A stretch of DNA of 64,000 bases from Oscillatoria sp. FACHB-1407 (GTDB taxonomy: Bacteria; Cyanobacteriota; Cyanobacteriia; Elainellales; Elainellaceae): NCBI RefSeq assembly GCF_014697545.1, contig NZ_JACJSA010000015.1, positions 1-64,000 on the forward strand, written 5' to 3'. The position numbers were made by a program, and so were the translations under genes. Position 1 is the first letter of the stretch; each line of letters starts with the position of its first letter. Shown here piece after piece: positions 33,386 to 43,072 of this stretch. The notes under the pieces are model-generated. The model saw nothing but the letters and a program-made list of their open reading frames with translations, ran no database searches and was not told the origin of the DNA.

Positions 33386-35137
33386 ATGACCTCACCCCTG
33401 CTCAACATTGAAAATCTAACCATTGATTTCACCACTGAAACTCGTGTTGTCAGAGCGATCGCCAACTTATCCCTGACGCTCCATCGGGGAGAAATATTGG
33501 GTGTTGTAGGCGAGTCTGGCTCTGGTAAATCGACGGCATCTCTGGCGATCATGCGGCTTCTAGGGAGAACAGCACGAGTCAGTGGTTCGATTACCTTTCA
33601 ACCGCAAGGCGAAAAGGCGATCGCTCTACTATCGTTGTCCGAACGAGAGATGGAGAAGATCCGGGGTGGCAAGATTGCCATGATCTTTCAAGATCCGCTC
33701 AGTTCGTTGAACCCGGTCTATACCTGCGGTTCTCAGGTAATGGAAGCGATCCAGTTACATGAAAAGGTATCTGAAAAAGAGGCATATCGTCGGGCGTTGT
33801 CCTTGTTGGATGAGGTGAAATTGCCCGATCCAACAGCGATCATGAAGCGATATCCCTATGAGTTGTCGGGTGGACAAATTCAACGGGTGATGATCGCGAT
33901 GGCGTTAGCGGTAAATCCGGCGATTCTCATTGCTGACGAACCGACAACCGCATTGGATGTGACCATTCAGGCAACCATTTTGAGTTTGTTGAAAGAGATT
34001 CGCGATCGCCGCCAAATGTCCATTCTCTTTATCACTCACGATCTGGGTGTCGTGGCAGAAATGGCAGATGCGATCGCTGTTCTCTATCGTGGCGAGTTGA
34101 TGGAATATGGCAAAGCCCATGATATTTTTACGAATCCGCAGCATCCCTACACTAAAGGTTTATTGGCGTGTCGTCCTCGCTTAGATCAATCGCTGCGCTA
34201 TTTGCCCACTGTTGCCGACTTCATGGAAGAGAGTTTGAGTTCTACAGGCGAACTCATATTACGCGAAAAAACAACGGCTGTAACCGCTACTTTACAACCT
34301 GAAATTACACTCACCGAACAACAACAACGGTTGTCTCAACTGCAAACAAATCCACCTATTCTAGAAGTCAACCATCTACGAGTGGCTTTCCCGATTAAAG
34401 GATTGCTGGGACGAGTAACGCACTACGTTCATGCGGTGAATGATGTCTCGTTTGCAGTATATCCTGGTGAAACGCTAGGACTGGTGGGTGAGTCGGGTTG
34501 CGGTAAGACAACACTGGGGCGATCGCTCCTGCGACTCATTGAACCGACGAGTGGACAGATTCTCTTTGAAGGAGAAGACATTACTCATTTACCGCAACCC
34601 CAACTGCGACAATTGCGGCGTGACTTGCAAATGATCTTTCAAGATCCCTATAGCGCGTTGGATTCACGGATGACGATTGGCAAAGCGGTGATGGAACCAT
34701 TGCGAATCCACCTGCCTGCGGCGGGACTGAAATCCTGGAAGGAACGCGCCACCTATTTGTTAGAACGAGTCGGACTCAAAGCCGACTTTATGAACCGCTA
34801 TCCCCACGAGTTATCAGGCGGTCAATGTCAGCGAGTCTGTATTGCCAGAGCCTTAGCCCTGAATCCCAAATTTATCATTTGTGATGAATCGGTTTCTGCA
34901 CTAGATGTCTCCGTTCAGGCGCAAGTGTTGAACTTGTTGCGAGAACTTCAGGCAGAATTCAAACTCACCTATATTTTTATTTCACATGACTTGAGTGTGG
35001 TGAAGTTTTTGAGCGATCGCATCATGGTGATGAATCGAGGACAAATTGAAGAGATCAATTCAGCCGATTCGATTTTCCAGACTCCCACCAGTGACTACAC
35101 TCGACGACTGATCCAATCGACACCTGATTTGAATTAA
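33386..35137 (+). CDS. Fused double ATPase of a peptide-type ABC transporter (DppD-DppF)
   Basis: 583 residues with two complete ABC ATPase domains, DppD- and DppF-like in order. First: Walker [10 protein letters not shown] (about 47-55), signature [12 protein letters not shown], Walker [13 protein letters not shown]. Second: Walker [10 protein letters not shown] (about 371-379), signature [24 protein letters not shown]. The oligopeptide-binding C-terminal motif HPYTKGLL lies at about 252-259. ATG at 33386 chosen as the domain start; no good ribosome-binding site is visible. The window's SBP/DppC/DppB operon (22570-26959) lacks an ATPase, so this gene is its likely partner, 6.4 kb away on the other strand. 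Fusion into one chain is common in cyanobacteria. Confidence 0.9.
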   Translation: MTSPLLNIENLTIDFTTETRVVRAIANLSLTLHRGEILGVVGESGSGKSTASLAIMRLLGRTARVSGSITFQPQGEKAIALLSLSEREMEKIRGGKIAMIFQDPLSSLNPVYTCGSQVMEAIQLHEKVSEKEAYRRALSLLDEVKLPDPTAIMKRYPYELSGGQIQRVMIAMALAVNPAILIADEPTTALDVTIQATILSLLKEIRDRRQMSILFITHDLGVVAEMADAIAVLYRGELMEYGKAHDIFTNPQHPYTKGLLACRPRLDQSLRYLPTVADFMEESLSSTGELILREKTTAVTATLQPEITLTEQQQRLSQLQTNPPILEVNHLRVAFPIKGLLGRVTHYVHAVNDVSFAVYPGETLGLVGESGCGKTTLGRSLLRLIEPTSGQILFEGEDITHLPQPQLRQLRRDLQMIFQDPYSALDSRMTIGKAVMEPLRIHLPAAGLKSWKERATYLLERVGLKADFMNRYPHELSGGQCQRVCIARALALNPKFIICDESVSALDVSVQAQVLNLLRELQAEFKLTYIFISHDLSVVKFLSDRIMVMNRGQIEEINSADSIFQTPTSDYTRRLIQSTPDLN

Positions 35138-35444
35138 CAGGTGAGCGTCTCTGCTGTATCAGACCCCAGGCAACCGGAGTAAGCCAACCTCCACAGCCAT
35201 GAGCAACACCGCCTATAGCTGTAGACACATTGGATGGGGCGAAGGTGAGTCAGAAAGCTTCTCTGGTATCCGGGTTTGAGTCATTGCCGTTGCCTTAAGC
35301 TTTCTGCCCAAAGCTATATCAGTGAGACTGCCGAAGAATTTGCCCAACACCGCCCCAGCATTTTAAGTTTTAAATGCAAATCGGTAGCATCTTCAGAGTT
35401 TTGGGATAGTTTGGGGAAAAGCTTTCTCAAAGGAATAACAGAGT
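35138..35444. other. Intergenic with a TATAGC element
   Basis: Holds the element at 35214-35318. No gene supported. The end of this stretch includes the SIMPL gene's AAAGGAATAAC ribosome-binding site. Confidence 0.5.
35214..35318 (+). mobile_element. TATAGC fold-back element, copy B
   Basis: TATAGCTGTAGACACATTGG at the left and CCCAAAGCTATA at the right, about 105 bp. Shares GAGTCAGAAAGCTTC and GGGTTTGAGTCATTGCC with the copies at 21859 and 52452. AGAAAGCTTC and TTAAGCTTTCTG let it fold back. Confidence 0.75.
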
Positions 35445-36266
35445 ATGCCACGAACTGTGCTCTGCTTAATCGGTCTATCTGCGATCGCCCCCCTCTTCTG
35501 GTTGGTCAACACGGATGCATCGCTGGCATCCTCCAGACCAGATGAAACCCAGATTGCACAACTATTTTATCCCCCAGCCAATGCTCGCACCCAGGGAGTC
35601 AGCGTGATGGGACATGGTACGGCAACGGCTCCTGCTGACACTGCCAAACTTCAACTCTTTTTTACTGGGGCACAAATTCCCGATGGACCTCCTGACCAGT
35701 TTCCGCCGACAATAGCTAGCAGCACACTGACTCCCGACCAGTTACAGCCTCTTATTGATGATCTGGTTGCCGCCGGGGTTCCAGCAGACGCGATCGCTCT
35801 GGGTACATCCTCTACCCAAGCCTTCTTCTTCTTCAATGTGCAAGGGCAACAAATGACAATTACCTTGACGCAACCTACGTCTGCGCGAGTTCAGGAATTG
35901 ATCAAGTTAGTGGAAGAAACGGTGACTGAAAGTGATGCTGTTGCACTGGTGAATTCGTCGGTGCAGTACTTTGTAAATGACTGTCAAGGGTTGGCAAGTC
36001 AGGCATATACGGCTGCGATCGCCGATGCCCAGAGTCGAGCCAGAGCGATCGCCACCCAGTTAGGGGTAGAACTGGATGCCATTCCTTCCGTTGCAGAGTC
36101 ACCGTTTAGTATGTTGACCTTTGCATCTGGGTCAACCTGTGATGCGGCTCCCGCGCTCTCGTTGCCGTTCAACATCAATCTGCCTCAAGCAGGTTCCAAT
36201 CTGGCAGCACCCGCTCAAGTGCAGTTGCGACGAGATTTACTGGTCACTTTTACCGTTCAGAATTAA
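35445..36266 (+). CDS. SIMPL domain exported protein
   Basis: 273 residues. N-terminal signal peptide (about 1-27). The SIMPL (DUF541) domain spans about residues 50-272: VSVMGHGTATAPADTAKL at the start, IDDLVAAGVPADAI, and AIADAQSRARAIATQLGVEL as the helix typical of the family. Members are periplasmic or outer-membrane linked with unknown biochemical role. ATG at 35445 follows AAAGGAATAACAG. It faces the response regulator tail to tail. Confidence 0.85.
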   Translation: MPRTVLCLIGLSAIAPLFWLVNTDASLASSRPDETQIAQLFYPPANARTQGVSVMGHGTATAPADTAKLQLFFTGAQIPDGPPDQFPPTIASSTLTPDQLQPLIDDLVAAGVPADAIALGTSSTQAFFFFNVQGQQMTITLTQPTSARVQELIKLVEETVTESDAVALVNSSVQYFVNDCQGLASQAYTAAIADAQSRARAIATQLGVELDAIPSVAESPFSMLTFASGSTCDAAPALSLPFNINLPQAGSNLAAPAQVQLRRDLLVTFTVQN

Positions 36267-36308
36267 CAGTTCACAAGGTTTTGGATTGCGTTCTAGCTAG
36301 GAATGCCC

Positions 36309-36355
36309 GCATGGAGGTTCTGTGTTCATTACTTCAGGAGATAGAGCCTCCATCA
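36309..36355. terminator. Weak inverted repeat between convergent genes
   Basis: TGGAGGTTCT and AGAGCCTCCA form an imperfect stem with a loop of about 20 bases. No T run. Possible bidirectional terminator for the SIMPL gene and the response regulator. Confidence 0.3.
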
Positions 36356-36439
36356 ATCCATTTCCAAATAGGAGCCTGGAAACGAGATTTGTACCAGATG
36401 TGTTTGTGGAAAGCGTGACAAAAGAGGAATATATCCAGG

Positions 36440-37096
36440 TTACTGAGTTGTGTTAGACAGAAACGTGTGAGCAAATACAGCCGCTTGAGTGCGATCGCGT
36501 AAGTTTAAGCAACTCAAGATCTTGGTCACATAATTCTTCACGGTTCTTTCGGTGATGCACAGGGCAGCGGCAATTTCACGATTGTTGGCTCCCGTCGCAA
36601 TCAGGTTCAACACCTCCCGCTCACGAGGGGTCAATTGCGCTAGCTGAGGCGGCACTGGAGCCGACTGAAGCGGGCTTATCCCTGAAGAATTAGCCATTGC
36701 CTTTTCAAATAGCCCCGGCCCCAGGTGAGTGTAACCCTTGTAAATTGAGCGAATCGCTGTCGCCAGTTCGTCGGGTGGGGTGTCTTTTAACAGATACCCT
36801 TTCGCCCCAAACTGCATAGCTTGAGCCACATATTCGTCGTCATCAAAGGTAGTCAGCATCAGCACTCGTGTCTCTGGAAACTGCTCACAGATGACTCGTG
36901 TTGCAGCAACCCCATCCATAATAGGCATCCGAATGTCCATCAACACAACATCGGGGTAGAGAGCTTTAACCTGGGCGATCGCCTGTTGCCCATTTTCGGC
37001 GTCTCCCACGACCTGCAAATCGGAGTTGGCGTTGAGTAAGCTTTTTAATCCGTGACGAATGAGGAGTTGATCGTCTACTAACAACACTTGAATCAT
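36440..37096 (-). CDS. NarL/FixJ family response regulator
   Basis: 218 residues. Receiver domain with phospho-acceptor Asp54 (VLMDIRMP), Asp8-Asp9 acidic pair, Thr in MLTTFDDD and Lys in YLLKDTPP. The C-terminal LuxR-type helix-turn-helix is LTPREREVLNLIATGANNRE, then IAAALCITERTVKNYVTKIL. Its 5' end overlaps the kinase gene by 131 bases in another frame. The pair forms a NarL-type two-component system. Target genes unknown; the divergent pilQ is one candidate. Confidence 0.92.
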   Translation of the reverse strand: MIQVLLVDDQLLIRHGLKSLLNANSDLQVVGDAENGQQAIAQVKALYPDVVLMDIRMPIMDGVAATRVICEQFPETRVLMLTTFDDDEYVAQAMQFGAKGYLLKDTPPDELATAIRSIYKGYTHLGPGLFEKAMANSSGISPLQSAPVPPQLAQLTPREREVLNLIATGANNREIAAALCITERTVKNYVTKILSCLNLRDRTQAAVFAHTFLSNTTQ

Positions 37097-38312
37097 GCGA
37101 AACCCTTGGTAACGGAATAACAGCAGTCACTCGGCATCCCCGACCCGGTTCACTTAAGGCAGTGAATTGCCCACCCAAGGCACTTGTCCGTTCTCGCATC
37201 CCTTGTAAGCCAAATCCAGAGCTATTTTGGTAGGGATCAAATCCTTTACCATTGTCTTCTACCATTAATCGAAAGACATCCGCTTTGATCTGCAACAAAA
37301 TCACCACCTGACTAGCGGCACTGTGTTTAGCCACGTTGGTCAATGCCTCTTGCAAGATGCGATAGATAGAACTCCCCAATTCAGCCGGAAGCCGAGACAA
37401 ATTCTCGACCACACAGTTTGGCATAATCCCCGTTGTTTGATGAAATTGCTTGAGCAGATAGGCGATCGCCATTTCAGGAGATTTCCCGCGCAATGGGTCA
37501 GCCCGCAGTGCTGCGATCGCCTGACGCACCTCTTGCAATGCCACGGAGCTAAGTCGCTTTGCTTCTAATAGAAAAGTTTTGGCTTGAGCAGCATCCGACT
37601 GCCAAAACAGCAGCACGTTTTCGAGTTGAATAATTTGTGCCGTCAGAGAGTGCCCCAGGGAGTCGTGAATTTCACGAGCAATGCGGTTGCGTTCCTGTAA
37701 GGTTGCCTGACTCTCAATTTGCAGGGCATAGTGTTGTAGTTGCTCATGGGCGATCGCCAGTTCTTCTCGGCTCTGCCGTTCTGCCAGCAGCGCACTGATT
37801 AGCAGCAAAATGAACAATAGGGCTAAAGCAAAGGTAATCGTAATATTTAAGCTGGCCGCAAATAGGATGTATTGCACCTGCCCAGGATCAAACTGTTGGG
37901 GTTTCATGGGCAAGGTTTGCAGATCAACCCACAACATCAACACAAACGATACAAGCGTAATGCCAGAAGTGAGAAGGCGACCCCGCAGGCGACACATCAA
38001 ACAACTGCGAATCACGACAATCACATAAAGGGCTGGAGAAAGGCTGATAGGTTCATCTACTATCACAGGTAACCAGAGCAAGCCAAACTCTAGAGCCGTT
38101 AGCAACACCGGATGCATCCAGTGGGTCTGCCGAGGAATCAACCCAACCGACGCAAACCCCACAACGATTAACACATCCAAAATTGAACCGTGTTCAGGTG
38201 GGTTTAGAGGGCTAGGAAGAATGGCGTTAAACAGCGCGATGAGTAACAACACCCACTCAAGGTAAGACATCAATCGCTGCGGGTCACGGTAAACAGGGGT
38301 GGATTGCTTCAC
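36966..38312 (-). CDS. NarL-type sensor histidine kinase
   Basis: 448 residues. Five or six membrane helices fill residues 15-176. Then HisKA_3 with the phospho-acceptor His216 (RIAREIHDSLGHSL), and an HATPase with N box EALTNVAKHS and G1 box VEDNGKGFDPY, then GFGLQGMRER. The family core ends near residue 403 (VTAVIPL); a basic, Arg-rich tail of about 45 residues is read through the start of the response regulator gene. That long overlap (131 bases) means the tail is probably real but evolves under two frames. Signal unknown. Confidence 0.88.
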   Translation of the reverse strand: MKQSTPVYRDPQRLMSYLEWVLLLIALFNAILPSPLNPPEHGSILDVLIVVGFASVGLIPRQTHWMHPVLLTALEFGLLWLPVIVDEPISLSPALYVIVVIRSCLMCRLRGRLLTSGITLVSFVLMLWVDLQTLPMKPQQFDPGQVQYILFAASLNITITFALALLFILLLISALLAERQSREELAIAHEQLQHYALQIESQATLQERNRIAREIHDSLGHSLTAQIIQLENVLLFWQSDAAQAKTFLLEAKRLSSVALQEVRQAIAALRADPLRGKSPEMAIAYLLKQFHQTTGIMPNCVVENLSRLPAELGSSIYRILQEALTNVAKHSAASQVVILLQIKADVFRLMVEDNGKGFDPYQNSSGFGLQGMRERTSALGGQFTALSEPGRGCRVTAVIPLPRVSHDSSVVSRRSTPHSSRIKKLTQRQLRFAGRGRRRKWATGDRPG

Positions 38313-38530
38313 AACACTACAGGACGAAGATACGCTGGCTAACCAAACTTTAATATACGGCTCAGGTTTTCAACCAGGGACAATAGTCCTACTCAAGGTG
38401 ACAATCTGTGACTTTAGTACCAGTTCACATTCAACACCTTTACCCCATGAATATGGGGACTTTTGCTTCCTGTTATTTGGCTCCTGGGTTCTTAGGATGA
38501 AGCACATCTGAGACGATAGAGGAAGAAACT

Positions 38531-40630
38531 GTGAGATTAAATGGTGCTTCAACTCATCTGTTGATCGCAGGATTGGTTGGGTTAGGAGGAATACAAGCGG
38601 CTCAAGCCAGCGAAACCCACATCACAGCGGTACAACTAAACCCAGTGAGCGATGGATTAGAACTCATTCTGGATACGACTACGGCTGACCCCACCGAACC
38701 CCATGCAATTTCTGATGAACCTGAGATTTTAGAGACGGATGAAAATCAGTGGGTCGTTGACCTCCCCAATAGTCGCCTGACCTTGACTAATGGCAACGGA
38801 TTTTTGCAAAGCAACCCAGCACCTGGTATCAGTTCGGTGATGGTGAATCAATACGATCGCGATCGCGTCCGTATTACCGTTACAGGCACAACTACTGCCC
38901 CCATCGGGGCGATCGCTCAACACACTGGAGAAAACCTTGCACTTACCATTGCTTCCACAGTCACCCGAACTAATACATCCCCATCAGCGGCAACCCCACT
39001 CCGTACGGCACAGATTCCACCTGCACCAGAAGTTTTGGTTCCGAATCCCACCATTCAAATTGAAGGAGATTTGCCCGGTCGCCCAACCCCTCAGCAGGTG
39101 CCCCTACAACCCAGGGCGATCGCCCCTCCCCTCGGCGACATTGCGATTTCCAACGTAGATGCTTCACCCAGCCTGGTTAATTTGGGAACCTCTGAGTTAG
39201 TGCCCCGGTTAGTCCTGCGAGAAGCACGGGTGCGAGATGTGTTAGCTCTGTTGGCACGAGCCGCCGGATTGAATCTGGCATATGACGAGACACCAATTGA
39301 GCCAGGAACAGGGCAAGGGCAGGAAAACGCTACCAACGCAGAGCCGACCATTTCATTAGATATCGAAAATGAACCGATTCAAGATGTCTTCAACTATGTC
39401 TTACAACTGACCGGGCTAGAGGCTAACCGTCGAGGTCGCACCATTTTTGTCAGTAATCGGTTGCCAAACGCCGCTCGCAATCTGAGCGTCCGCAGCTTGC
39501 GTCTAAATCAGGTACAGGTAGGAGTTGCTCTCAACTTTTTAGTGGGAATGGGCGCAGAAAGTGCGGTCAGTCGAGAACGACTTGTCACCAGCGTCAACGC
39601 AGTTCCCGTTCAGCTTCCGCAGGATGGAGCCGCTCCGCTGCCACCTGCTGTCACCCAAACTCAAACCACAACGGAAGAACGCATCGAAACGCAACGAGTC
39701 GATTACGAAGACACCACTCCTCCGCTGCGAGGCTTGTTAGTGTTAGGGGATGAGCGCACCAACACATTAACCCTGATTGGCACTCCCAGACAGATTGAAC
39801 TCGCCACCTCTGGGCTGGTTCAACTGGATGTTCGTCGTCGTCAAGTGGCAGTGAATGTGCAAATTGTTGATGTCAACCTATCTGCAATCGAAACGATTGG
39901 GGCTAGCTTTTCCTTTGGCATTGGGGATGTTTTCTTTAGAGGGTTAGAACCTGCCAATATCGATGGAGCCGCGTCAGTCAACATCAACGACTTTACGGAT
40001 AATGTTACGAGCAATGCGTTTACTGCCCTCCTGGAAGCCGAGATCACCAGTGGCAACGCCAAAATTTTGACTGACCCGACCCTGATTGTTCAGGAGGGAC
40101 AACGCGCCACGGTTGCTCTGACTCAGGAGGTGCAGACCTCTACAGGCACTACAACCTTTGACGATGAAGGGAATGTGGTTTCGTTTGACCAGGATGACCC
40201 ACGAGCAGCAGGGCTGACCCTGGTGATTGAAGTTAGCCGGATTGATGACAATGGCTTTGTTACGTTATCAGTTGCGCCTACGGTTACGGCTCCCACCGAA
40301 CAACAAACCAATCCCGACGACTCCGTGACAACGCTACTATCATCGCGATCGCTGGAGTCGGGTCAAATCCGTCTGCGCGATGGGCAAACTTTGATTCTCA
40401 CGGGCATCATTCAAGATTCCGATCGCGTTACCGTCTCCAAAGTCCCCATTCTGGGGGACATCCCTTTGTTAGGGGCGTTGTTTAGAAGTACCAACCGCCA
40501 AAACGAACGACGAGAGGTGATTGTGTTGTTAACTCCACAGGTGATCAATGACTCTGACCAATCGACATTCGGTTATTCCTACATTCCCAGCAACGCCACC
40601 CAACAGGTATTACAGCAGTATTCGCGTTAG
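38531..40630 (+). CDS. pilQ: Type IV pilus secretin PilQ with AMIN domain
   Basis: 699 residues. GTG start at 38531 after AGAGGAAG. N-terminal signal (ends QAAQAS), then an AMIN domain (about 30-145) that binds peptidoglycan, a Pro-rich linker, a secretin N0/N1 region (about 235-320) and the secretin pore domain with the conserved end VPILGDIPLLGALFRS then ILLTPQVI-like sequence near residue 675. It forms the outer-membrane ring through which pili pass, needed for motility and DNA uptake. Unlike the usual case, no pilMNO genes are next to it; a two-component system is divergent to it. Confidence 0.92.
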   Translation: MRLNGASTHLLIAGLVGLGGIQAAQASETHITAVQLNPVSDGLELILDTTTADPTEPHAISDEPEILETDENQWVVDLPNSRLTLTNGNGFLQSNPAPGISSVMVNQYDRDRVRITVTGTTTAPIGAIAQHTGENLALTIASTVTRTNTSPSAATPLRTAQIPPAPEVLVPNPTIQIEGDLPGRPTPQQVPLQPRAIAPPLGDIAISNVDASPSLVNLGTSELVPRLVLREARVRDVLALLARAAGLNLAYDETPIEPGTGQGQENATNAEPTISLDIENEPIQDVFNYVLQLTGLEANRRGRTIFVSNRLPNAARNLSVRSLRLNQVQVGVALNFLVGMGAESAVSRERLVTSVNAVPVQLPQDGAAPLPPAVTQTQTTTEERIETQRVDYEDTTPPLRGLLVLGDERTNTLTLIGTPRQIELATSGLVQLDVRRRQVAVNVQIVDVNLSAIETIGASFSFGIGDVFFRGLEPANIDGAASVNINDFTDNVTSNAFTALLEAEITSGNAKILTDPTLIVQEGQRATVALTQEVQTSTGTTTFDDEGNVVSFDQDDPRAAGLTLVIEVSRIDDNGFVTLSVAPTVTAPTEQQTNPDDSVTTLLSSRSLESGQIRLRDGQTLILTGIIQDSDRVTVSKVPILGDIPLLGALFRSTNRQNERREVIVLLTPQVINDSDQSTFGYSYIPSNATQQVLQQYSR

Positions 40631-40696
40631 GCAACCTGAACTCAAACCCTTTCGTTTAGAGCTTCTAGCCTCATCTTTTCTGCTTGATCTATGGTT

Positions 40697-41548
40697 TCAC
40701 CGTCGCATCTGGCTCGATTTGGCGATGAGGCTGTTGAGATCCTGTTGCATTTGGTGACGGACACGCTCATAACACGCATCGACGTAGGGGCGATCGCGAG
40801 CCGCATCCATCCCATAGCGATCGAAGTAGATCGGTGCGCCAACACGAGTTACGATGGGTCGAGGCAACGGCACATTGGGCAGAGGTCCGAGTGCCAGTCC
40901 CCATGGGAGTCCGAGATAGACCGGAAACACTTCGGGATCGACCCCAAATAACCAGGGCATACCGCGATCGTGGAGGTGTTGTATCAGGGGGTAGATATCG
41001 CCTAATACCAGCAGAGTATCGTGGGCTCCCCAGGAGACAACCGGGATGATCGGCACATGGCGTTGCAGGGCAATTTTGATGAAGCCTTTGCGATTGGCAA
41101 GCTGGATTTGATCGCGTTGGTGAAATGGACGAAAAACATCTTGAGCACCACCGGGATAAACCAAAATGCTGGCATTGCGATCCAGGGCAGCAAGTGCCAT
41201 TTTAGGATGGGCGGCGATCGCTCCACCCTGCTCTGCGAGGGAAGCCAGGAAGGGAGAGACAATCCACACTTTGGGATGCATCAGACCATAGACCAGTCGT
41301 TCTGTGCCGAAGCGTTTAAACCAGTCATAGAACGTCATGAACATGTCAGGAGCCGCTAATCCCCCATTGTGGGAGCCGACAAACATCACCTGACCATCGG
41401 GAACCTGTTCCCACCCCTCCGTTTGAACGTGAAAGTAGTGCTCATAAAACCACTGCCATAGAGGCTGAAAGGCTTCAATAAATTTGGGATCGCGGCGATC
41501 TAATGACCAACCAGGGCGGTGTGACACCATGTAACCGTAACTTTTCAT
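40697..41548 (-). CDS. Lysophospholipid/diacylglycerol acyltransferase-like protein
   Basis: 283 residues, LPLAT superfamily. The acyl-acceptor motif HNGGLAAPD (about 60-68) replaces the standard HxxxxD and fits the DAGAT-like branch. VYPGGAQDVFRP (about 133-144) is the second motif. Members transfer acyl groups to lipids in the membrane. Convergent with pilQ. The exact acceptor cannot be assigned. Confidence 0.8.
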   Translation of the reverse strand: MKSYGYMVSHRPGWSLDRRDPKFIEAFQPLWQWFYEHYFHVQTEGWEQVPDGQVMFVGSHNGGLAAPDMFMTFYDWFKRFGTERLVYGLMHPKVWIVSPFLASLAEQGGAIAAHPKMALAALDRNASILVYPGGAQDVFRPFHQRDQIQLANRKGFIKIALQRHVPIIPVVSWGAHDTLLVLGDIYPLIQHLHDRGMPWLFGVDPEVFPVYLGLPWGLALGPLPNVPLPRPIVTRVGAPIYFDRYGMDAARDRPYVDACYERVRHQMQQDLNSLIAKSSQMRR

Positions 41549-41576
41549 CTAACCAGTATCGTTTAACCAGTATCGT

Positions 41577-42047
41577 CTAATATGTCATTTGAGGCGGTGT
41601 GTTATCTATAAAAAGCTGATGTCCGCACCTGCACACTCTATTACGGGGACGAACAAGATTGCTTTGAGTGCTCAGATTCTCCCTTCTGCCACACTGCGGG
41701 CACTGAACGATGAAATGAATCCGTGCCCATGATGGAGACCCCTTCTCATAGGATGCATACCGTTGTTCATCTGGATATTTTGCGTCTGTAAAAGGGATGT
41801 AGTTGTATTCGATTGTATATACTGCGCTGTCTGTGTTGAACTGACTGGAAAGTAGCCTCCCATCAAATTTGTGTTTTGTCGGTGTACAGTAGGGAGCGAT
41901 CGCACCTTGAAATATCACAGTACGCATTCGTCTCTGGCAGTGAAAACAATCAAGCGATACGTGCAACAATTCCGTAAATTCAATTGCACAATCTACATGA
42001 TCAAATTGGATTGAAATCGTTGCTGTACGTTTCATCTTATGGCTCAC
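41577..42047 (-). CDS. Hypothetical Cys-pair protein
   Basis: 156 residues. Two pairs of Cys in the first part (Cys-33 and Cys-36 in CFHC) and more in the C-terminal part (CPQCG and CRCG) suggest one or two zinc ribbons. No helix or membrane features and no family name. It sits between an acyltransferase and the pilin-like gene, on the same strand, with about 30 bases to the acyltransferase. Function unknown. Confidence 0.55.
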   Translation of the reverse strand: MSHKMKRTATISIQFDHVDCAIEFTELLHVSLDCFHCQRRMRTVIFQGAIAPYCTPTKHKFDGRLLSSQFNTDSAVYTIEYNYIPFTDAKYPDEQRYASYEKGSPSWARIHFIVQCPQCGRRENLSTQSNLVRPRNRVCRCGHQLFIDNTPPQMTY

Positions 42048-42094
42048 AACGTGCTAGGAATGCCCAACGTTGTCAATCCCCAGGAACCGAGGGG

Positions 42095-42160
42095 TTGGTT
42101 AGAACAGGGTTCAGAGGTGGAATCTCTGGCTAGAGGCTGCGCCTCCACATCCCCCTTGTC
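42095..42160. repeat. GGGGTGGAACCCC hairpin element, copy 4
   Basis: TTCAGAGGTGGAATCTCTGG then GAGGCTGCGCCTCC, an altered copy of the two-hairpin element. Followed by a CAACTGTC-type palindrome at 42164-42177. Confidence 0.55.
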
Positions 42161-42179
42161 TCAACTGTCTCGACAGTCG

Positions 42180-42725
42180 CTATCGTGATGGACAAACGTA
42201 TTCTCCATTTTTCAGAAAAGGTTGTTTTGCGTCTGGAGTGCTCCCTTTGCACAAAATAGCTTGAGTGTGTGAACGACGGTTTGATGGGAATACAACTCCA
42301 ATAACACTGTAAACACAGTCTCTTCTTGAGAAGAAACAAATTAAGGGATTACAACAACTGTCAAAACATCTACCAAATAAGCTGGTGATACCAAATTCAC
42401 ATTTAGTCATGCAAGGCTCCGCATCACCAATGTAATGAGCGTCGTTAAAAGCAACTTGATTTTTGAGATGAACCTGAAATCGATAATGATTCGTGTTAAC
42501 AGGTATTTGCGCTTTAGCAAACCGATTAAGTTCCTCTAGCGATCGCGCAAAAGATTGGTTTTCTAAAAAGTACTGCTGTTGAATTCTGTTCATCATGCCA
42601 ACATACGTTGTTGCTTCTGAGATTCTCATGCGAGAGCAAGCAACGGCTATAGAGGCTGTACTGCTTATTATGATTAGAATACAAGCCACCACAAGCACGA
42701 ACTTTCGTATCATGATCTTGGACAT
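42180..42725 (-). CDS. Type IV pilin-like protein lacking the class III leader
   Basis: 181 residues. After an N-terminal hydrophobic segment (about 7-28) comes SEATTYVGMMNRIQQQYFLE then NQSFARSLEELNRF, the region that follows the transmembrane helix in cyanobacterial pilins (EAKTYVGSMNRAQQAYFLEN). The prepilin leader and its GFTLIE cleavage site are missing. In their place is a plain hydrophobic start, VLVVACILIIISSTASIAVA, which looks like an ordinary signal or anchor. The C-terminus is Cys-rich (about ten Cys). It may be a secreted or anchored pilin derivative, or a decaying minor pilin. Placed next to an integron-like site. Confidence 0.6.
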   Translation of the reverse strand: MSKIMIRKFVLVVACILIIISSTASIAVACSRMRISEATTYVGMMNRIQQQYFLENQSFARSLEELNRFAKAQIPVNTNHYRFQVHLKNQVAFNDAHYIGDAEPCMTKCEFGITSLFGRCFDSCCNPLICFFSRRDCVYSVIGVVFPSNRRSHTQAILCKGSTPDAKQPFLKNGEYVCPSR

Positions 42726-43072
42726 GACGATTTAGGCTCGTTTTAAGAAGCTTAGTACAACTCGTCGTAAATAGGGGTGGGAATTCGGGGTGCAGGGGTT
42801 CCACCCCTGGCTGGGGGCGAAGCCCCCATACCCCCCTGGTTTTATTTCCAAACCCTATCTGTGAATCACAGTACTTAGAGATATTGGGAGGTTCCGCTGG
42901 CGATCGCACTATAACGCAAAAATTTTTCTGGTCTAAAATCTGCCACAAAATTTAATTTTGAGAGCTACCCTTCTACATACCCGATAACTCTCAACGGTCG
43001 TTGGGCATTGTCAGGCAAGCGATCGCTGAACCCGCATCACCAGAGACTTCCCATGACTTAATCTTGGCGCAC
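42726..43072. other. Intergenic with a GGGGTGGAACCCC relative
   Basis: Holds the hairpin element at 42776-42836 (GTGCAGGGGTTCCACCCCTG then GCTGGGGGCGAAGCCCCC). No gene recognised. Confidence 0.5.
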
